A DNA stretch of 64,000 nt, taken from the NCBI GenBank assembly GCA_961205875.1, contig OY540810.1, positions 39,432,001 to 39,496,000 on the forward strand, in the 5' to 3' direction. The notes under the pieces were generated by a model, which worked only from the letters and a program-made list of their open reading frames with translations, was not told where the DNA came from and did not search any database. The stretch comes from Sialis fuliginosa (Eukaryota > Arthropoda > Insecta > Megaloptera > Sialidae). Both the position numbers and the translations under genes were made by a program. Position 1 is the first letter of the stretch; each line of letters begins with the position of its first letter. This document shows positions 21,435 to 31,263 of this stretch, piece by piece.

Positions 21435-21588
21435 CAACCAATCTATTTCTTCCGTGGTGATCTTGATATGGATCTTGGCTTCTGGGTGTAAGCCGCGTTG
21501 ATTTGGTCCTGTTATTGGTCAACGTTTCGTTACACATTGCAGTGGACATCTTCAGGGCTCTAGAAGCCAAGATCCAACCAATCTATTT
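21435..21588 (-). mobile_element. Small retroposed unit bounded by 14-bp direct repeats
   Basis: CAACCAATCTATTT occurs at 21435-21448 and again at 21575-21588, enclosing 126 bp. The insert on the minus strand begins exactly at helix I of a hammerhead-like fold. The sequence before the insertion (ATCGATTTCCAGTATCAACC) is found uninterrupted as the reverse complement near 50220-50250. The size, duplication and ribozyme-like motif suggest a short Penelope-type or retrozyme-like copy; no reverse transcriptase is present. Confidence 0.72.
21470..21575 (-). ncRNA. Hammerhead ribozyme-like motif (degenerate, Penelope type)
   Basis: On the minus strand the order is: helix I strand GGATCTTGGCTTCT, then GAGCC, core CTGAAGA, an imperfect stem II (GTCCAC...GTGTAAC), core GAAA, helix III CGTTGA...TCAACG, one C, GGCTT, and finally AGAAGCCAAGATCC, which pairs perfectly over 14 bp with the start. 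CTGANGA and GAAA are the conserved hammerhead cores. Only one base separates helix III from helix I where UH is expected, so the U of a GUC cleavage triplet appears to be missing. Hammerhead motifs in Penelope-like elements are known. Self-cleavage of this copy is doubtful. Confidence 0.65.
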
Positions 21589-21817
21589 GTTAAATAAACG
21601 TCCATATACCTTTTATGATAGCTATTGTATAATCTTGTTCTAACGCTGTTTATCTTTTTTTTGTAAGGCTTAAAAAATAAATAAAAATTTCCATTCTATT
21701 CTAATGGTTATTTAGACCAGGGATGTATAAGGTCAGTGGTCCTTTCGATTTTTATTTAGTATTTTTTGTTATTAATTTTTGAAAAAGGGTGGAAAGGCTT
21801 AAAAAACACAACGTAGG

Positions 21818-22131
21818 GTAAGGTTGCTTAAATCGTACTACTGTCTAAATCGTACCCCATCAATATCTCAGCATATTTAATAACTACAGCGCCTCTCGTA
21901 GCTGTAAAGTGTACTTCCCAGTCGGTCATTTTAGTAAACATTGAAATTCGTTCAGTTGGCGTGTTCGTTTGAAAAATATTTAACAAATAAGTTTTTTACA
22001 AATTTCTTGTTATTTTTGAACTAGATTAAGTAGAGTTTTTACTTGATAATATGTGTTTTTTTATATAAATGTAAAATATAATAAATGTTATATATGCTGT
22101 TTATTTTATAAGGGTACGACTTAAGCTATAC
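21818..22131. repeat. Short inverted-repeat element, TTAAATCGTAC ends
   Basis: GGTAAGGTTGCTTAAATCGT near 21818 is loosely inverted as GGTACGACTTAAGCTATACC at 22112-22131. The inner CTAAATCGTACCCCATC block follows the left end only. The ends match over about 18 of 22 positions with gaps. Target duplication is not clear. No coding capacity. Confidence 0.5.
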
Positions 22132-22140
22132 CGAATGTAT

Positions 22141-22924
22141 TGCTTCCTCGCAATATCGAAGATACGAGAAGCTTTGTGATCGTTTCAGATTGAGACAAAA
22201 AAAAAGTTCTCCAATTTCAAAATTTTAAATTTATTTATCCGTTTCACGTCAAGACAAACACTTTTCGTTCCGTGTATGTCTGTCTGTCCGTGTGTCCGTG
22301 TATCCGTTTGTCCGTCTGTCCCCTGAATCCTTGTCACACGCATAACTCATGAACCACTGAACCGATATTATTGAAACTTGGTCGGATGGTTGGGTTTGGT
22401 TTGAGGACGGTCCCATTTCAAAATCATCAAAATCGTGTGTAAGGGGGAGGGGTGACACCCCAAAATATTTCTTTTTTCAAGATATCTCAAGAACGACACA
22501 TGTTACGAGAAAATTTTATAGAATATTTTTTGTAGAAAATTAAATTTCCTATAATATGGGTCTACTACGTTTGTTGTAAAATATTCCCTTACAAAGATTT
22601 ATCTAAATTAATTTTAAAAATTCGTGTTTTGTTTTTCTAAATTGATATTTGATTGGATATATTAAGTGTCATTTTGACGTTTTAAATGTCACTTTGGCGT
22701 TTTAAATGTCACTTTGACGTTTTAAATGTCATTTTGCATAAATTTAGATTTAGATTGAAATTGTCAAAAAATTAAAAATATATGAAAAAATATTTAGGTG
22801 CGTTTTAAGAAAAAATTCGAACTAAGATTTTTTAGTAAAATTTGTATAAAAATTAAATAGTTAACTAATGCCAGGCAATTTATCTGAACACAATCGGTTT
22901 TAGTGAATTTAGCACGAGGAAGCA
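22141..22924 (+). repeat. Repeat S, copy 2 (long)
   Basis: Runs from TGCTTCCTCGCAATATCG to CGAGGAAGCA. It holds a GTCTGTCC/GTGTCCGT-rich leader, TCACACGCATAACTCATG, AACCGATATTATTGAAACTT and AGATATCTCAAGAACGACAC. Near 22668 it contains a four-copy minisatellite. Class unknown; the leader style and AACCGAT phrase recall Helitron group B but the ends differ. The minus-strand frame at 22249-22458 is not a gene. Confidence 0.75.
22668..22736 (+). repeat. Minisatellite, about 20-bp unit, 4 copies
   Basis: The unit TTTTAAATGTCACTTTGRCG and close variants repeat four times inside repeat S. The S copies at 38590 and 62220 carry about two units, so unit number varies between copies. Confidence 0.85.
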
Positions 22925-23040
22925 CTGTGCATTTACTTGGCAGATGTTTTTTTTTTTTTAATTACTAAAATTATTATCAAAATGATAAAACTTTCTTTGT
23001 TGTAACAAATAGATACCTAAATAATCAAATTTATAAATAA

Positions 23041-23868
23041 CTAGCTGGGCCCACGCGGCTTCGCTCGCGTAGACTACGGAATTATTGTTTAGGATTTTTG
23101 AAAAATATAGTTTAATTAATTAAGTACAAACACGATTAGTTATTATTGTAATAATAATTTATCAATACCTAAATTACCTAACAAAAACGAATCAGAAGAA
23201 AAAAGTACAAATAATTTGTGTTCTGTTTAAATTTAAATGTTAATTATTGAAAACAAAATTAACTCAAACGTCAGCCGAGGGACTCCGAATATCTACCGAA
23301 CGTAAGCGAATCCAGTCTGATGTACATCGCTTCGATGCGGCACGACACCATACATTTAAAATGTTACCTTTATAAATATATTTTAAGATATTTTCTAAAC
23401 TATACGACCAAATTGGATGCTGTAAATGGCAAACTATATCTACATTAAGTACTTATGACGATGAAATCATTTATTTCGATAAGGATTAATGTTTTGCAGG
23501 TCATAAGTCCATGTAAACAAAACCCAAATATTTTATGTTTTTTTTGTAACATAAAAACAGTCATTGTGGCTTAAATATAAAAGTTAGACATATCGTGTCG
23601 CTGACTTAATTGTAGAACTTTTGATTCTACACAATTCTTTAATACATTATTTTGTTCTATATTGAACGGTTTAGGCAGCGTATTACAAAACAGCGCGCCG
23701 ACGGCAAAATTTTTTCCGACTTGATTTACTATTATCGTCACTGCTTTGTTGTTATGTTACCTAACGTAAAAAAATATAGCCTATAACCTGGCCAGAGAAC
23801 GTACCTATGAATTAAAAAAAAAACTCGTAAATCGGATAAGTGGTTCTCGAGTGATAAGGCAACTAACG

Positions 23869-23926
<58 letters not shown>

Positions 23927-23955
23927 GAGACGTTGAGCTTTTTATATATTAAGGA
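23041..23955 (-). mobile_element. Helitron-type element, group A, inverted full-length copy
   Basis: Reverse-complement relative of 20325-21199: CTAGCTGGGCCCACGCGG at 23041 is the 3' hairpin end and TTTATATATTAAGGA at 23941-23955 is the 5' end, followed by T. It differs by an expanded (GACA)n tract at 23869-23926 and by the GC-rich middle (CGATGCGGCACGACACC). With the 20325 copy it forms a 1.8-kb-spaced inverted pair around repeat S copy 2. Confidence 0.88.
23869..23926 (+). repeat. (GACA)n microsatellite
   Basis: About 14.5 uninterrupted GACA units lie near the 5' end of the inverted Helitron copy; the plus-strand copy at 20345 has only about five GTCT units. Confidence 0.95.
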
Positions 23956-25174
23956 TGTATACACGTATTTTTTTATTAATCAATTCTTCAATCTATATCC
24001 ATTTTCCCTTAAGAGATACGACTTGAGAAACCTTAACCTAATAGAGTAATTTACGCATTTTTTTACGCGCTGTTTTCATAGAACCAATTAACCGCGTAAA
24101 TTGAGGGATTACTGTATACATAATATGTCCACACAAACATGCACTTACACACGTGTATAAACACAAACATTGTACTTATCCAAACACAGATATGCGACAA
24201 AGCTAAACAGTAATACGGACATAGTACAAACAACGGCGCAGAAATGACATAACCGGGTGAGAAATCATGTGTTCTATTACACGGTCGAACAAATCGGGCT
24301 ATGTGGTAGGTACTGGCCGATATGAGATTATGTTATGCTCTGGAAAATAAACAAGTACCTTAGACTTATATATGAGCACGTATTAAGGTTCCTACAGAAC
24401 ATCGCGAGTATTCGCAGCGGCTGCGGTACGGAAAAAACGCGTTCGTTGCGGTAGCGGAATTCGTAAGTCTGTTTACACCGACGCGACGCGTTTATTATTA
24501 TATCAATAGTAATTAAATTTTCTTATACACGCACTATTCGATGCTATTTGACACTCATATATGTAATTTTTGACATAGAATAGACAATATTTTGATTAAA
24601 ATTCTTGAGAACCTTATTTCTAATTGGTATTTTATAATAAAATCGTAAATTGAAAGTTTTAAAAATTATAGTTGTAATGTTATGTTTAAAATTTTAAAAA
24701 AAGGTTAATTATTTTGTAGATATACTTATTTATGTGAATATTGTAACAGTATTGAAAAAACAATTTTTTTTTCAAAATATTAATTAATTAATTATAGTAA
24801 GAAAACATTTTGTCAGGGGATAAATACATATGAGTAAAATTATTTGAAGGTATTTTGAACTGATGTTTTCTCAAAATATACGTTTTTTTTGGAATACTGA
24901 ATATTTCAGGGGGGGGGGGTCGTCGTTATTAATTTTTTTTAAATATGACTTTGGATTTGGAACGTATTCATGTCAATCCATCGACTGTGCATCCCAACAC
25001 AGTCACACCCGATAAAAAAAAATACCTACTTGACCTATCGCTAGAAATTTGTCAAATGCGAATCGAGCCTCAATATTGAAAATTCATAAATTTTCAACGC
25101 TTCGATTTCTATCACGATCTACAACGATCTTCAGAGATCTTTGTAGATGTGAAGGTCTCCACAGATCAAAAACT
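23956..25174. other. Unassigned intronic DNA with a GC-rich island
   Basis: Bases 24385-24500 start TTAAGGTTCCTACAGAACAT and continue with CGCAGCGGCTGCGG, GTTGCGGTAGCGG and CACCGACGCGACGCG, which looks like one end of a TTAA-flanked element; no partner end was found. A run of ten G follows CAG at 24908. Bases 25049-25170 are unclassified and have a short open frame without homology. Confidence 0.4.
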
Positions 25175-25469
25175 AGTGTTGTATATAGTACTTATCATTT
25201 TGTAATCATTAGCAAGTGTCCATCACTGGATGCCCATTATTGGTTTTACTTTATCCATCCTGGAGATAAAACATAAACAAAATAAAAGGCTATAATTTAA
25301 AAAACAAACGATATTTGCGTACTTCAGAAATTAAATTGATGTCATAAAGCGGTACTTGTTTTAATAGTAACATGAGTTCATGAGAATTACAAAAAATAAG
25401 TCAATCAATCCCCCCCCCCCCCCTCCCAACAACAGTATACCTTGCTCTTAAAGACTGGAGCCAGTACTT
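25175..25469 (+). mobile_element. AGGTACTGGCACCA-family MITE, truncated copy
   Basis: Only one half is kept, from about TAGTACTTATCATTTTG to CCAGTACTT next to TA. The poly-C run of about 15 at 25412-25425 replaces a segment present in sister copies. It lacks the left end. Confidence 0.75.
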
Positions 25470-25759
25470 TATATAAATAAATCTCAAGACAATATAAATA
25501 CTTTCTATCCAATTAACAACAGTTGGATTTTTATAGTACAAAACTTTCTGAAAAAAGGAACAATAAATTTAGAAGTGAAGTTGAATCAAAAGGGAATACG
25601 AAATACAAAAGATCAACGTAACTAAAATGTTGCGCGTTAGTAGAAAATTTTTCACCTTACAAATAAAAACAAGTTACAATAAAAATACGGCAAGCTGAAA
25701 TATTTTTTTACGTTCAACAAAACTATAATCTACAATAACGATTATGTATGTATAGTGAA
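25470..25759. other. Unassigned intronic DNA
   Basis: AT-rich, nothing recognised. Confidence 0.4.
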
Positions 25760-26200
25760 ATGCAGAATTAGTAGTCCAGTTTTCATTGAATTTCGCTTAT
25801 CACAAACTTATTTGGCCCCTTCCATTTGATTATTATAATATTTAAATCATTTCCCCATGTAACAAACAAATACAGATATTTTGAAACTCATTTGCTAGAT
25901 AAAGAAGTACTCTTCATTTATAGTAGGTATTCATTATATTTGTGCGATTAAATAATTATGTAATCTATTGAAAATTGTATAAGTAAATTTGGTGGCAATA
26001 AATATTTGATATTTAATTAATTGATATAAAATTAAAATGAAATGGACGTATATTTTTCTTTAAAATGGTGTAACTATATAAGCTCCGACCTAGAAAAAGA
26101 TAACCGATGATGTTTTTCTTAATATTTTGGAATCTTTTGGAAGAGATTCTGACCTTTACGGTGGCAGACGACTTCTGTAGCTCATAGTACGTACAAACTA
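25760..26200 (-). repeat. Element R, copy 3
   Basis: Reverse-complement relative of 43990-44775 without the insertions: ATCACAAACTTATTTGG, TTTGATTATTATAATATTTA, AAACTCATTTGCTAGATAAA, ATATAAGCTCCGACCTAG and CTTTACGGTGGCAGACGACT. It gives a clean empty-site reference for both elements nested in copy 1 and the one nested in copy 2. Confidence 0.8.
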
Positions 26201-26204
26201 ACTT

Positions 26205-26345
26205 TTCAGTTACCTTTTTATGACTAAACCGCTGAACCGATCTTGATAAAATTTGGAAGGGAGATAGTTTGCATCTTAAAGAAGGGCATACGCTACTTTG
26301 TATCCCGATAAAAATAAAAATTCCACGCCATAATATATTTTATTT
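26205..26345 (+). mobile_element. Helitron group B, 5' fragment
   Basis: TTTATGACTAAACCGCTGAA, CCGATCTTGATAAAATTTGG and AGATAGTTTGCATC are the plus-strand form of blocks in the 11093-11835 element. Both the TC start and the CTAG end are absent. Confidence 0.65.
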
Positions 26346-26811
26346 TTCGCGAAAATATGTACTGAAAAGTACAGTTTATATTTTCTTCTTCATTTAAAAA
26401 CATTTATACGCAAAAGTTTTGATTAAATCAGCATAAAATTCCAACACAAAATAATATTTTATATTTTACGAACAAATAACTTTATCAGTATGGTGTCAGC
26501 CATAGACCCTCTTTACACCGTCCGGGTAAAATTGTAGGTTGTGGGGCACTCATCGTAAAAATAGGAATTTAGTAGCAAGCTGACATCTCTGATCAAAAGC
26601 TTTGTTGTATCATCCCAGTTATATGAGTGCAATGAACATTGGTTGCTTGGGAAATTGAAAATACGACATATTGTTTGTATTATGGAGGAAAATATATCGC
26701 CTGTGGACAATGTTTCTATAAAATATATATCATATTTATTAAGTTTCGAAGTAAATACAAAACTATGTTTCTTATAGAAACAAAATCGCAGACTTCTTCT
26801 ATACCTTTTCA
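26346..26811. other. Unassigned intronic DNA
   Basis: No repeat copy found. Bases 26490-26660 are somewhat less AT-rich (CCGTCCGGGTAAAATTG, CATCCCAGTTATATGAGTGC) and may be unique sequence. A 176-codon minus-strand frame (26513-27043) is created by the tandem array that follows and is not taken as a gene. Confidence 0.4.
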
Positions 26812-27045
26812 ACATTAAATTGAGACTAATCAATTTCAAATTGGGAATAATAAAATTCATATTGGGAATAATCAATTTCAAATTGAGACTAAACAATTTC
26901 AAATTGGGAATAATCAAATTCAAATTGGGAATAATCAATTTCATATTGGGAATAATCAATTTCAAATTGAGACTAAACAATTTCAAATTGGAAATAATCA
27001 ATTTCAATTTGAGACTAATCAATATCAAAATGAGAATTATCAATT
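26812..27045 (+). repeat. Tandem array of a 22-23 bp unit, about 10 copies
   Basis: The unit AATCAATTTCAAATTGGGAA alternates with the variant ending AAATTGAGACTAA. Because the unit is nearly palindromic (AATTTCAAATT) both strands give long repeating frames rich in Ile, Lys, Asn and Leu, which look like proteins but are not supported. A second short array lies at 27178-27262. Confidence 0.92.
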
Positions 27046-27124
27046 TTTTTAATTGGTTAAGTTTAAAAACTATATAGTGTTTTCAACAGATTAACTACTT
27101 TTTATTATCAATATTAAAGTTAAA

Positions 27125-27840
27125 GTTATTATAGTATAGCTATATTAGTCCGTCTGTCCGTTTGTGCGTCTATACCTTTTCAACTTCAAATTGAGACTAA
27201 TCAATTTCAAATTGGGAATAATCAATTTCAAATTGAGACTAAACAATTTCATAATGGAAATAATAAAATAATAATAATAAAGACCGATTAAGATGAAATT
27301 TGGTATACGGGCGTAGATTGACAACCCAAAAACAGAAATGATGAGATTTTGGAAAAAAATTGGATCCCCTTCCCATAGACTGAAAAGTGTATTCAAAATT
27401 TTTTTTCACTTATCCTATTGATAGGTCTTCTAAAATGTAACAAAAAATGTTTTAGGATCTTTTGATGTTATGTCGTTATCAGAGCGTCTATCGATGTAAA
27501 AAAATTGAAAAAATTCGAGAATGTAGCTTTTAATTAGTACTTTCACTGAAAATTATAACGAATAATGTCAAAAAAAATTTGGATCCCCCTACCAAAGACT
27601 AAAAGTCTACTTGAATTTTTTTTCACTTACCCCATTTAGATAGGTCTCCTAAAATGCAACCAAAATTTTTAGGACCTTTTGATTTTAACCCTTTAGTTAC
27701 GATATATCTGCTTTTTAATGTGGTTATCAGAGCCTCCACTCTCTATTTCTAAATCATTTATGTAAAAAATCTGAATAAATTCCAGAATTTAGTTTTTAAT
27801 TAGTACTTTTAATGAAAATTATAACGAACACTGTAACAAA
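27125..27840 (+). repeat. Repeat V, copy with internal array
   Basis: Starts at GTCCGTCTGTCCGTTTGTGC. The small array 27178-27262 begins with the same CTATACCTTTTCAAC phrase seen at 26802, so this junction was duplicated. Then follow ACCGATTAAGATGAAATTTG, the TCCCATAGACTGAAAAG block twice (about 27370 and 27590), GATAGGTCTCCTAAAATG and TTATCAGAGC. The plus-strand relative is at 36765-37440. Confidence 0.75.
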
Positions 27841-27894
27841 AATAGTTTATGAATAATTTTGGAATAACTCTAAGTTGGTTTCTTTTGAAGTACG

Positions 27895-28045
27895 TGTTAT
27901 TCAAAATATTGGTTATGTATTTGAACTGTAAGCTTGTTTGTTTGTTTGTAGACGAGACGTAACAAGGTTTAGGTTTGTCTCGTCTTGTCAGTATTTAAAA
28001 GATCTCGATCTTGTTCGAATTTTCATATTTTCTTTACATTTTATC
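27895..28045 (+). repeat. Dispersed repeat Y, copy 1
   Basis: TTGGTTATGTATTTGAACTG, TTTGTAGACGAGACG and AGTATTTAAAAGATCTCG recur inverted at 37735-37880. In both places Y lies next to repeat V, so V and Y may be parts of one larger element. Confidence 0.7.
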
Positions 28046-28187
28046 CGTGGGTGGGCTTCTAATACAAAATATATACCCAAGAAGCTATCAAATATACAAT
28101 CTTTAAACGTGATGCTTTGAACATACATATTAATGCAAGGTTAACAAATTGGAAGGGTCTCCATACAATAATTTGAAGGCAATTTAC

Positions 28188-28318
28188 CTTCTTGTAGATG
28201 CTACATCTCCACGTTCTACCGCAAGGAGAAATTTCTTTTCTTCTAATGATAACTGCGCCATCTCTTGATGCGGTCTGATCACGTTCTCCTCTTCCATCAT
28301 TCCGTGAATGCTGTGTCT
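28188..28318 (-). CDS. Trpgamma: TRPC channel exon with start codon (TRP-gamma N-terminus)
   Basis: On the minus strand an acceptor TGTATTTTTCAG precedes 18 nt of likely 5' UTR and then ATGATG (28300 downward). The frame begins MMEEENVIRPHQEMAQL and continues to EEKKFLLAVERGDVASTR, the segment that leads into the ankyrin repeats of TRPC channels. The EKKFLL.VERGD core is typical of the family, and a double-Met start fits insect TRP-gamma. The coding part is 113 nt: 37 codons plus AG. The donor is AAG|GTAAATT. The AG is completed by the first A of the exon at 6411, giving Arg, then MLQRAQETG. No in-frame stop lies in the 18-nt leader, so an upstream coding exon is not excluded. Another frame of this interval is open to 28059 and is not coding. 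Confidence 0.9.
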
Positions 28319-28994
28319 CTGAAAAATACATCAAATCATAGTGAATAGTGTATTAGGTAGAGCCGCAACTTATTTAAATCTTAAAAAAGATTTCGCAAAA
28401 TTGAGAGGATGGCGAATTTATATATTTGTGTTTTTTTACATTTAAATATCTCTATGTATAAACAATGAATGTTCGTTTGTATGAGGTTTATCAATTCGGG
28501 AATTGCTGAACCGATTTCAAAGCGGTTTTCATCAATAGTTAGATAATTTTTCTGTGCAGTATTGTGGCTATTAATATTTTATGAAAACCTAAGATTTAAC
28601 ATCAAAAGACTAAAAAACAAGGCTGAAAGGGTTAATTGAATTAATTCATTTGATGGTTTTTATATCTTAGTATATTAATGAACTACAATATAAATTTTAG
28701 TTACAGCTGCTCTATTTGTACATTATTTGATAAAATGTGACCATTTGTATACAGATATTAACAGTCAAATATGACTAATTTATATGTCAAGATATCAGGA
28801 AATTATAATTATGCTAATTTCTATCTGTATATGTATGTACATATATATATGTATTATATAAATCAAATTGTCAAACGTTGCGATGATAAATTTAATAGTC
28901 TCTTATCTAAGGTGAGAATTATAGTTTATATTACCTATTGTTATATATTACTATGAAAGCAATATAGTTTAAGATATGGTTGATTATATGTTAA
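28319..28994. other. Upstream TRP-gamma intron, unassigned part
   Basis: AT-rich DNA. A GAACCGATTTCAAAGCGG phrase near 28508 resembles repeat leaders but no second copy was aligned. ATGTACATATATATATG simple sequence lies near 28833. Confidence 0.4.
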
Positions 28995-30224
28995 GGTGGC
29001 TACACACGTAACTGCAAATTTGATAAGCATGCATGATCCATATTTTTGTACAAGCACGCACAATAGGTATGATGCCTAATTTTTAAAAACTATTTTATAA
29101 TGATCTTACGTGTCTCTTATTTCCAAAAAAATGCTTATTTCTGCAGAAAATAAGGGTTTAATCACAAAAATTGACCCTTTTAAAACTAATTTTGAATTTG
29201 ACGCCAAAACGCTAGCATTTTTGACGTCACGTAAACACTCCTTGTTAACTATAATAAATCCTTGTTCCATCGCTAATGTTTCTCTGTTTTACTTTTGGTA
29301 ATACAAAACTGAGAAAATTGATAATTTAAAACCTCAAAATAATTTATAAACAATGCATATTATATTAATGAAACAAAAATGACGTTTACGTAGCCGTGAC
29401 GTCATCCACTCTGACTGGTGTTTTATCAAACATGGCGGATTGCTGTATTTTGTGTTTTTATTTTAACAAAAATCATATTAATTTCACTTTAAATATAAAA
29501 ATAAATACATTATTTTAGAATCTTTTTAACCTATTTCATTATTTAAAATAAAATAATTTCAGTGATACTTTGTTACTGGTATCATGCCTATTTCCCTGAC
29601 ACCACCACACGGTACAAGTATGCTTAAACAAGTGCCAGTTTGCGCTTGGACTATGTTAAGCTCTGACGACGATGCGCTCGCTTTGGCTGCTTTTTGCCTT
29701 ATCCTCAAGAGGAAAATGCGAAAGAAAAAATGTGGTGTGTGGTGTAAAAAGTGGTTAATGAAAAAAAAAGCTTTTCCCACATTAAGTTACTGAGTGAATG
29801 GAAGATATGCCCACGTGATGGGCATAATTATCTCAGAATGAATGAAGAAACTTATTTGAACCTTTTGTCACTCGTAATACCCTTAATTAAAAAAAAGGAT
29901 ACGATCATGAGAGAAGCTTTAACCTCCCCACGAAAGATTAATAGCAACATTGCGATTTCTCGCGACCGGAAGGAGTTATGAAGACCTTAAATATTCAACT
30001 ATCCTTACAAGCGCATTCACGACTGACATATGCTTGTACAAACCTGCACGTCTTTGGTACACATGTTTAGTTTCGCTTGTGCAATGCGGCTTGTTCAAGT
30101 TTGTATGATTCAAATTCAATTAGTTTTCAAGCGGCTTGTACAATTAAAATACTTAATACAAAATTATCCTACAGACGCTACAGACTGTTTGTACAAAAAG
30201 CTTGCAGTTACATGTGTAGCCACC
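28995..30224 (+). mobile_element. PIF/Harbinger element with broken transposase
   Basis: Inverted ends GGTGGCTACACACGTAACTG and CAGTTACATGTGTAGCCACC are flanked by TTAA on both sides; Harbinger elements duplicate 3 bp (TTA/TAA), which this contains. The interior carries a recognisable transposase fragment at 29584-30003. A 500-bp block from ATGATGCCTAATTTTTAA to the first codons recurs at 47920-48413. TACAAGCACGCACAATAGG-type repeats lie near the ends. Confidence 0.88.
29584..30003 (+). pseudogene. Harbinger transposase pseudogene (HARBI1-like)
   Basis: Three frames must be joined. Frame one (ATG at 29584 or, better, 29653) gives MLSSDDDALALAAF and a basic KRKMRKKKCGVW stretch. After the A-run at 29760 the next frame gives YLRMNEETYLNLLSLVIPLI and REALTSPRK. 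A further shift leads to IATLRFLATGRSYEDLKYST (29941-30000). These are successive hallmarks of the N-terminal half of PIF/Harbinger transposases. The DDE catalytic half is deleted. TTTCAGTGATACTTTG before 29584 looks like an intron acceptor of the parental gene. Not functional. Confidence 0.88.
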
Positions 30225-31263
30225 TTAAGTGTTAAATAAGGAAGGCAGAACAATATTCATTGTTTCACACAATTTGGTTTAATACACAATTTCACAGATT
30301 ATCGCATTAAAATATGATATAGAGAATCGCATGCAGAAGTGGTCGACTACCTTACGTCATTTGAACTATACGATACAGCACGGACTTTAAAAATGAAAAG
30401 TGTGTTTCATTTTTAACCTCTAATTTGGGAAAAAGTGAAACAGGTAGAAAAATTAAAAGAAAAACTATTTTGGCAACTTTGATTTATCTTCTTTGTGGCA
30501 GATCAATGTGAAATTGTAACTTTAATTAATATCTGAGTTATACAGAAAGTTATGTGCAAAGAATTAAAATTTTATTCACACGTTTTGACATCGACTAACA
30601 GGGAAATCTGTAGGGGTGACACATCACTTATTAGGCGATTCATATTTTCAGGTCACTTTAACAAACCTTTAATGATGATGTCAGTTTTTATAATTCTCCT
30701 ATAAACAAATTAGTTTTTTAGTTGTAAGCTTGTTTCACTTTTTTTGTTTCATTTTTTTGGTGTTTCATATTTACCCCGCTCGACCCTATATCTTTCAAAA
30801 TGGCATCCTAAATAAACATTTTACTTTAAAAAAGCAAAATTTGGATAGCAACTATCATTTTAAAAGGTACATATATAGATATTTATGATCAAAGAATGTG
30901 TTATGAAAATTAACAAAGGAAACAAAGCAAAAAACGTTTTCATATTGACATATCTTTTTTTATATTCAATAAAAAAGAATATACATATTCGAATACTATG
31001 TATTTTTAAAATAAAGACATAATAGAAATTGGTGTATGTTATATACATACATATATATTATCTTTGTGAAAAAAACTTGTTTTAAAAATAACCTTCTTCA
31101 ATATTTCATACAAAATTCTTCACTCCTAAATTTTGCTGTATTAACATATAAATGATATTCTTGAAAATACTTTTGAGAGTAACTTTATTTACATACACAT
31201 CGATCTTTGTATTTTCTTAAGTCTGAAAAAGAAAAACAGTGCTACGTGAAATATTTTTGTATA
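30225..31263. other. Unassigned intronic DNA
   Basis: AT-rich sequence; no repeat copy or gene recognised. ATACATACATATATAT simple sequence occurs near 31045. Confidence 0.4.

Larger units (their letters stand above)
6412..28187 (-). other. TRP-gamma intron, 21.8 kb, packed with transposons
   Basis: The interval lies between the donor after 28188 (AAG|GTAAATT) and the acceptor before 6411. It holds at least twenty recognisable mobile elements or fragments listed separately, several nested. No other host coding exon of this gene was found inside it, and the phase match of the two flanking exons argues that none is needed. Confidence 0.85.

Noticed and set aside
22249..23930. GTCT/GACA arrays as a CRISPR-like or regulatory array
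   Set aside because: They are simple microsatellites at fixed positions in Helitron and repeat S leaders, without spacers.
26513..27043. 176-codon minus-strand open frame
   Set aside because: It is generated by the near-palindromic 23-bp tandem array; the composition is extremely biased and the opposite strand is open too.
28059..28334. 91-codon minus-strand frame MMYFSETQHSRNDGRG
   Set aside because: It covers the TRP-gamma start exon in the wrong frame and runs through both splice sites.
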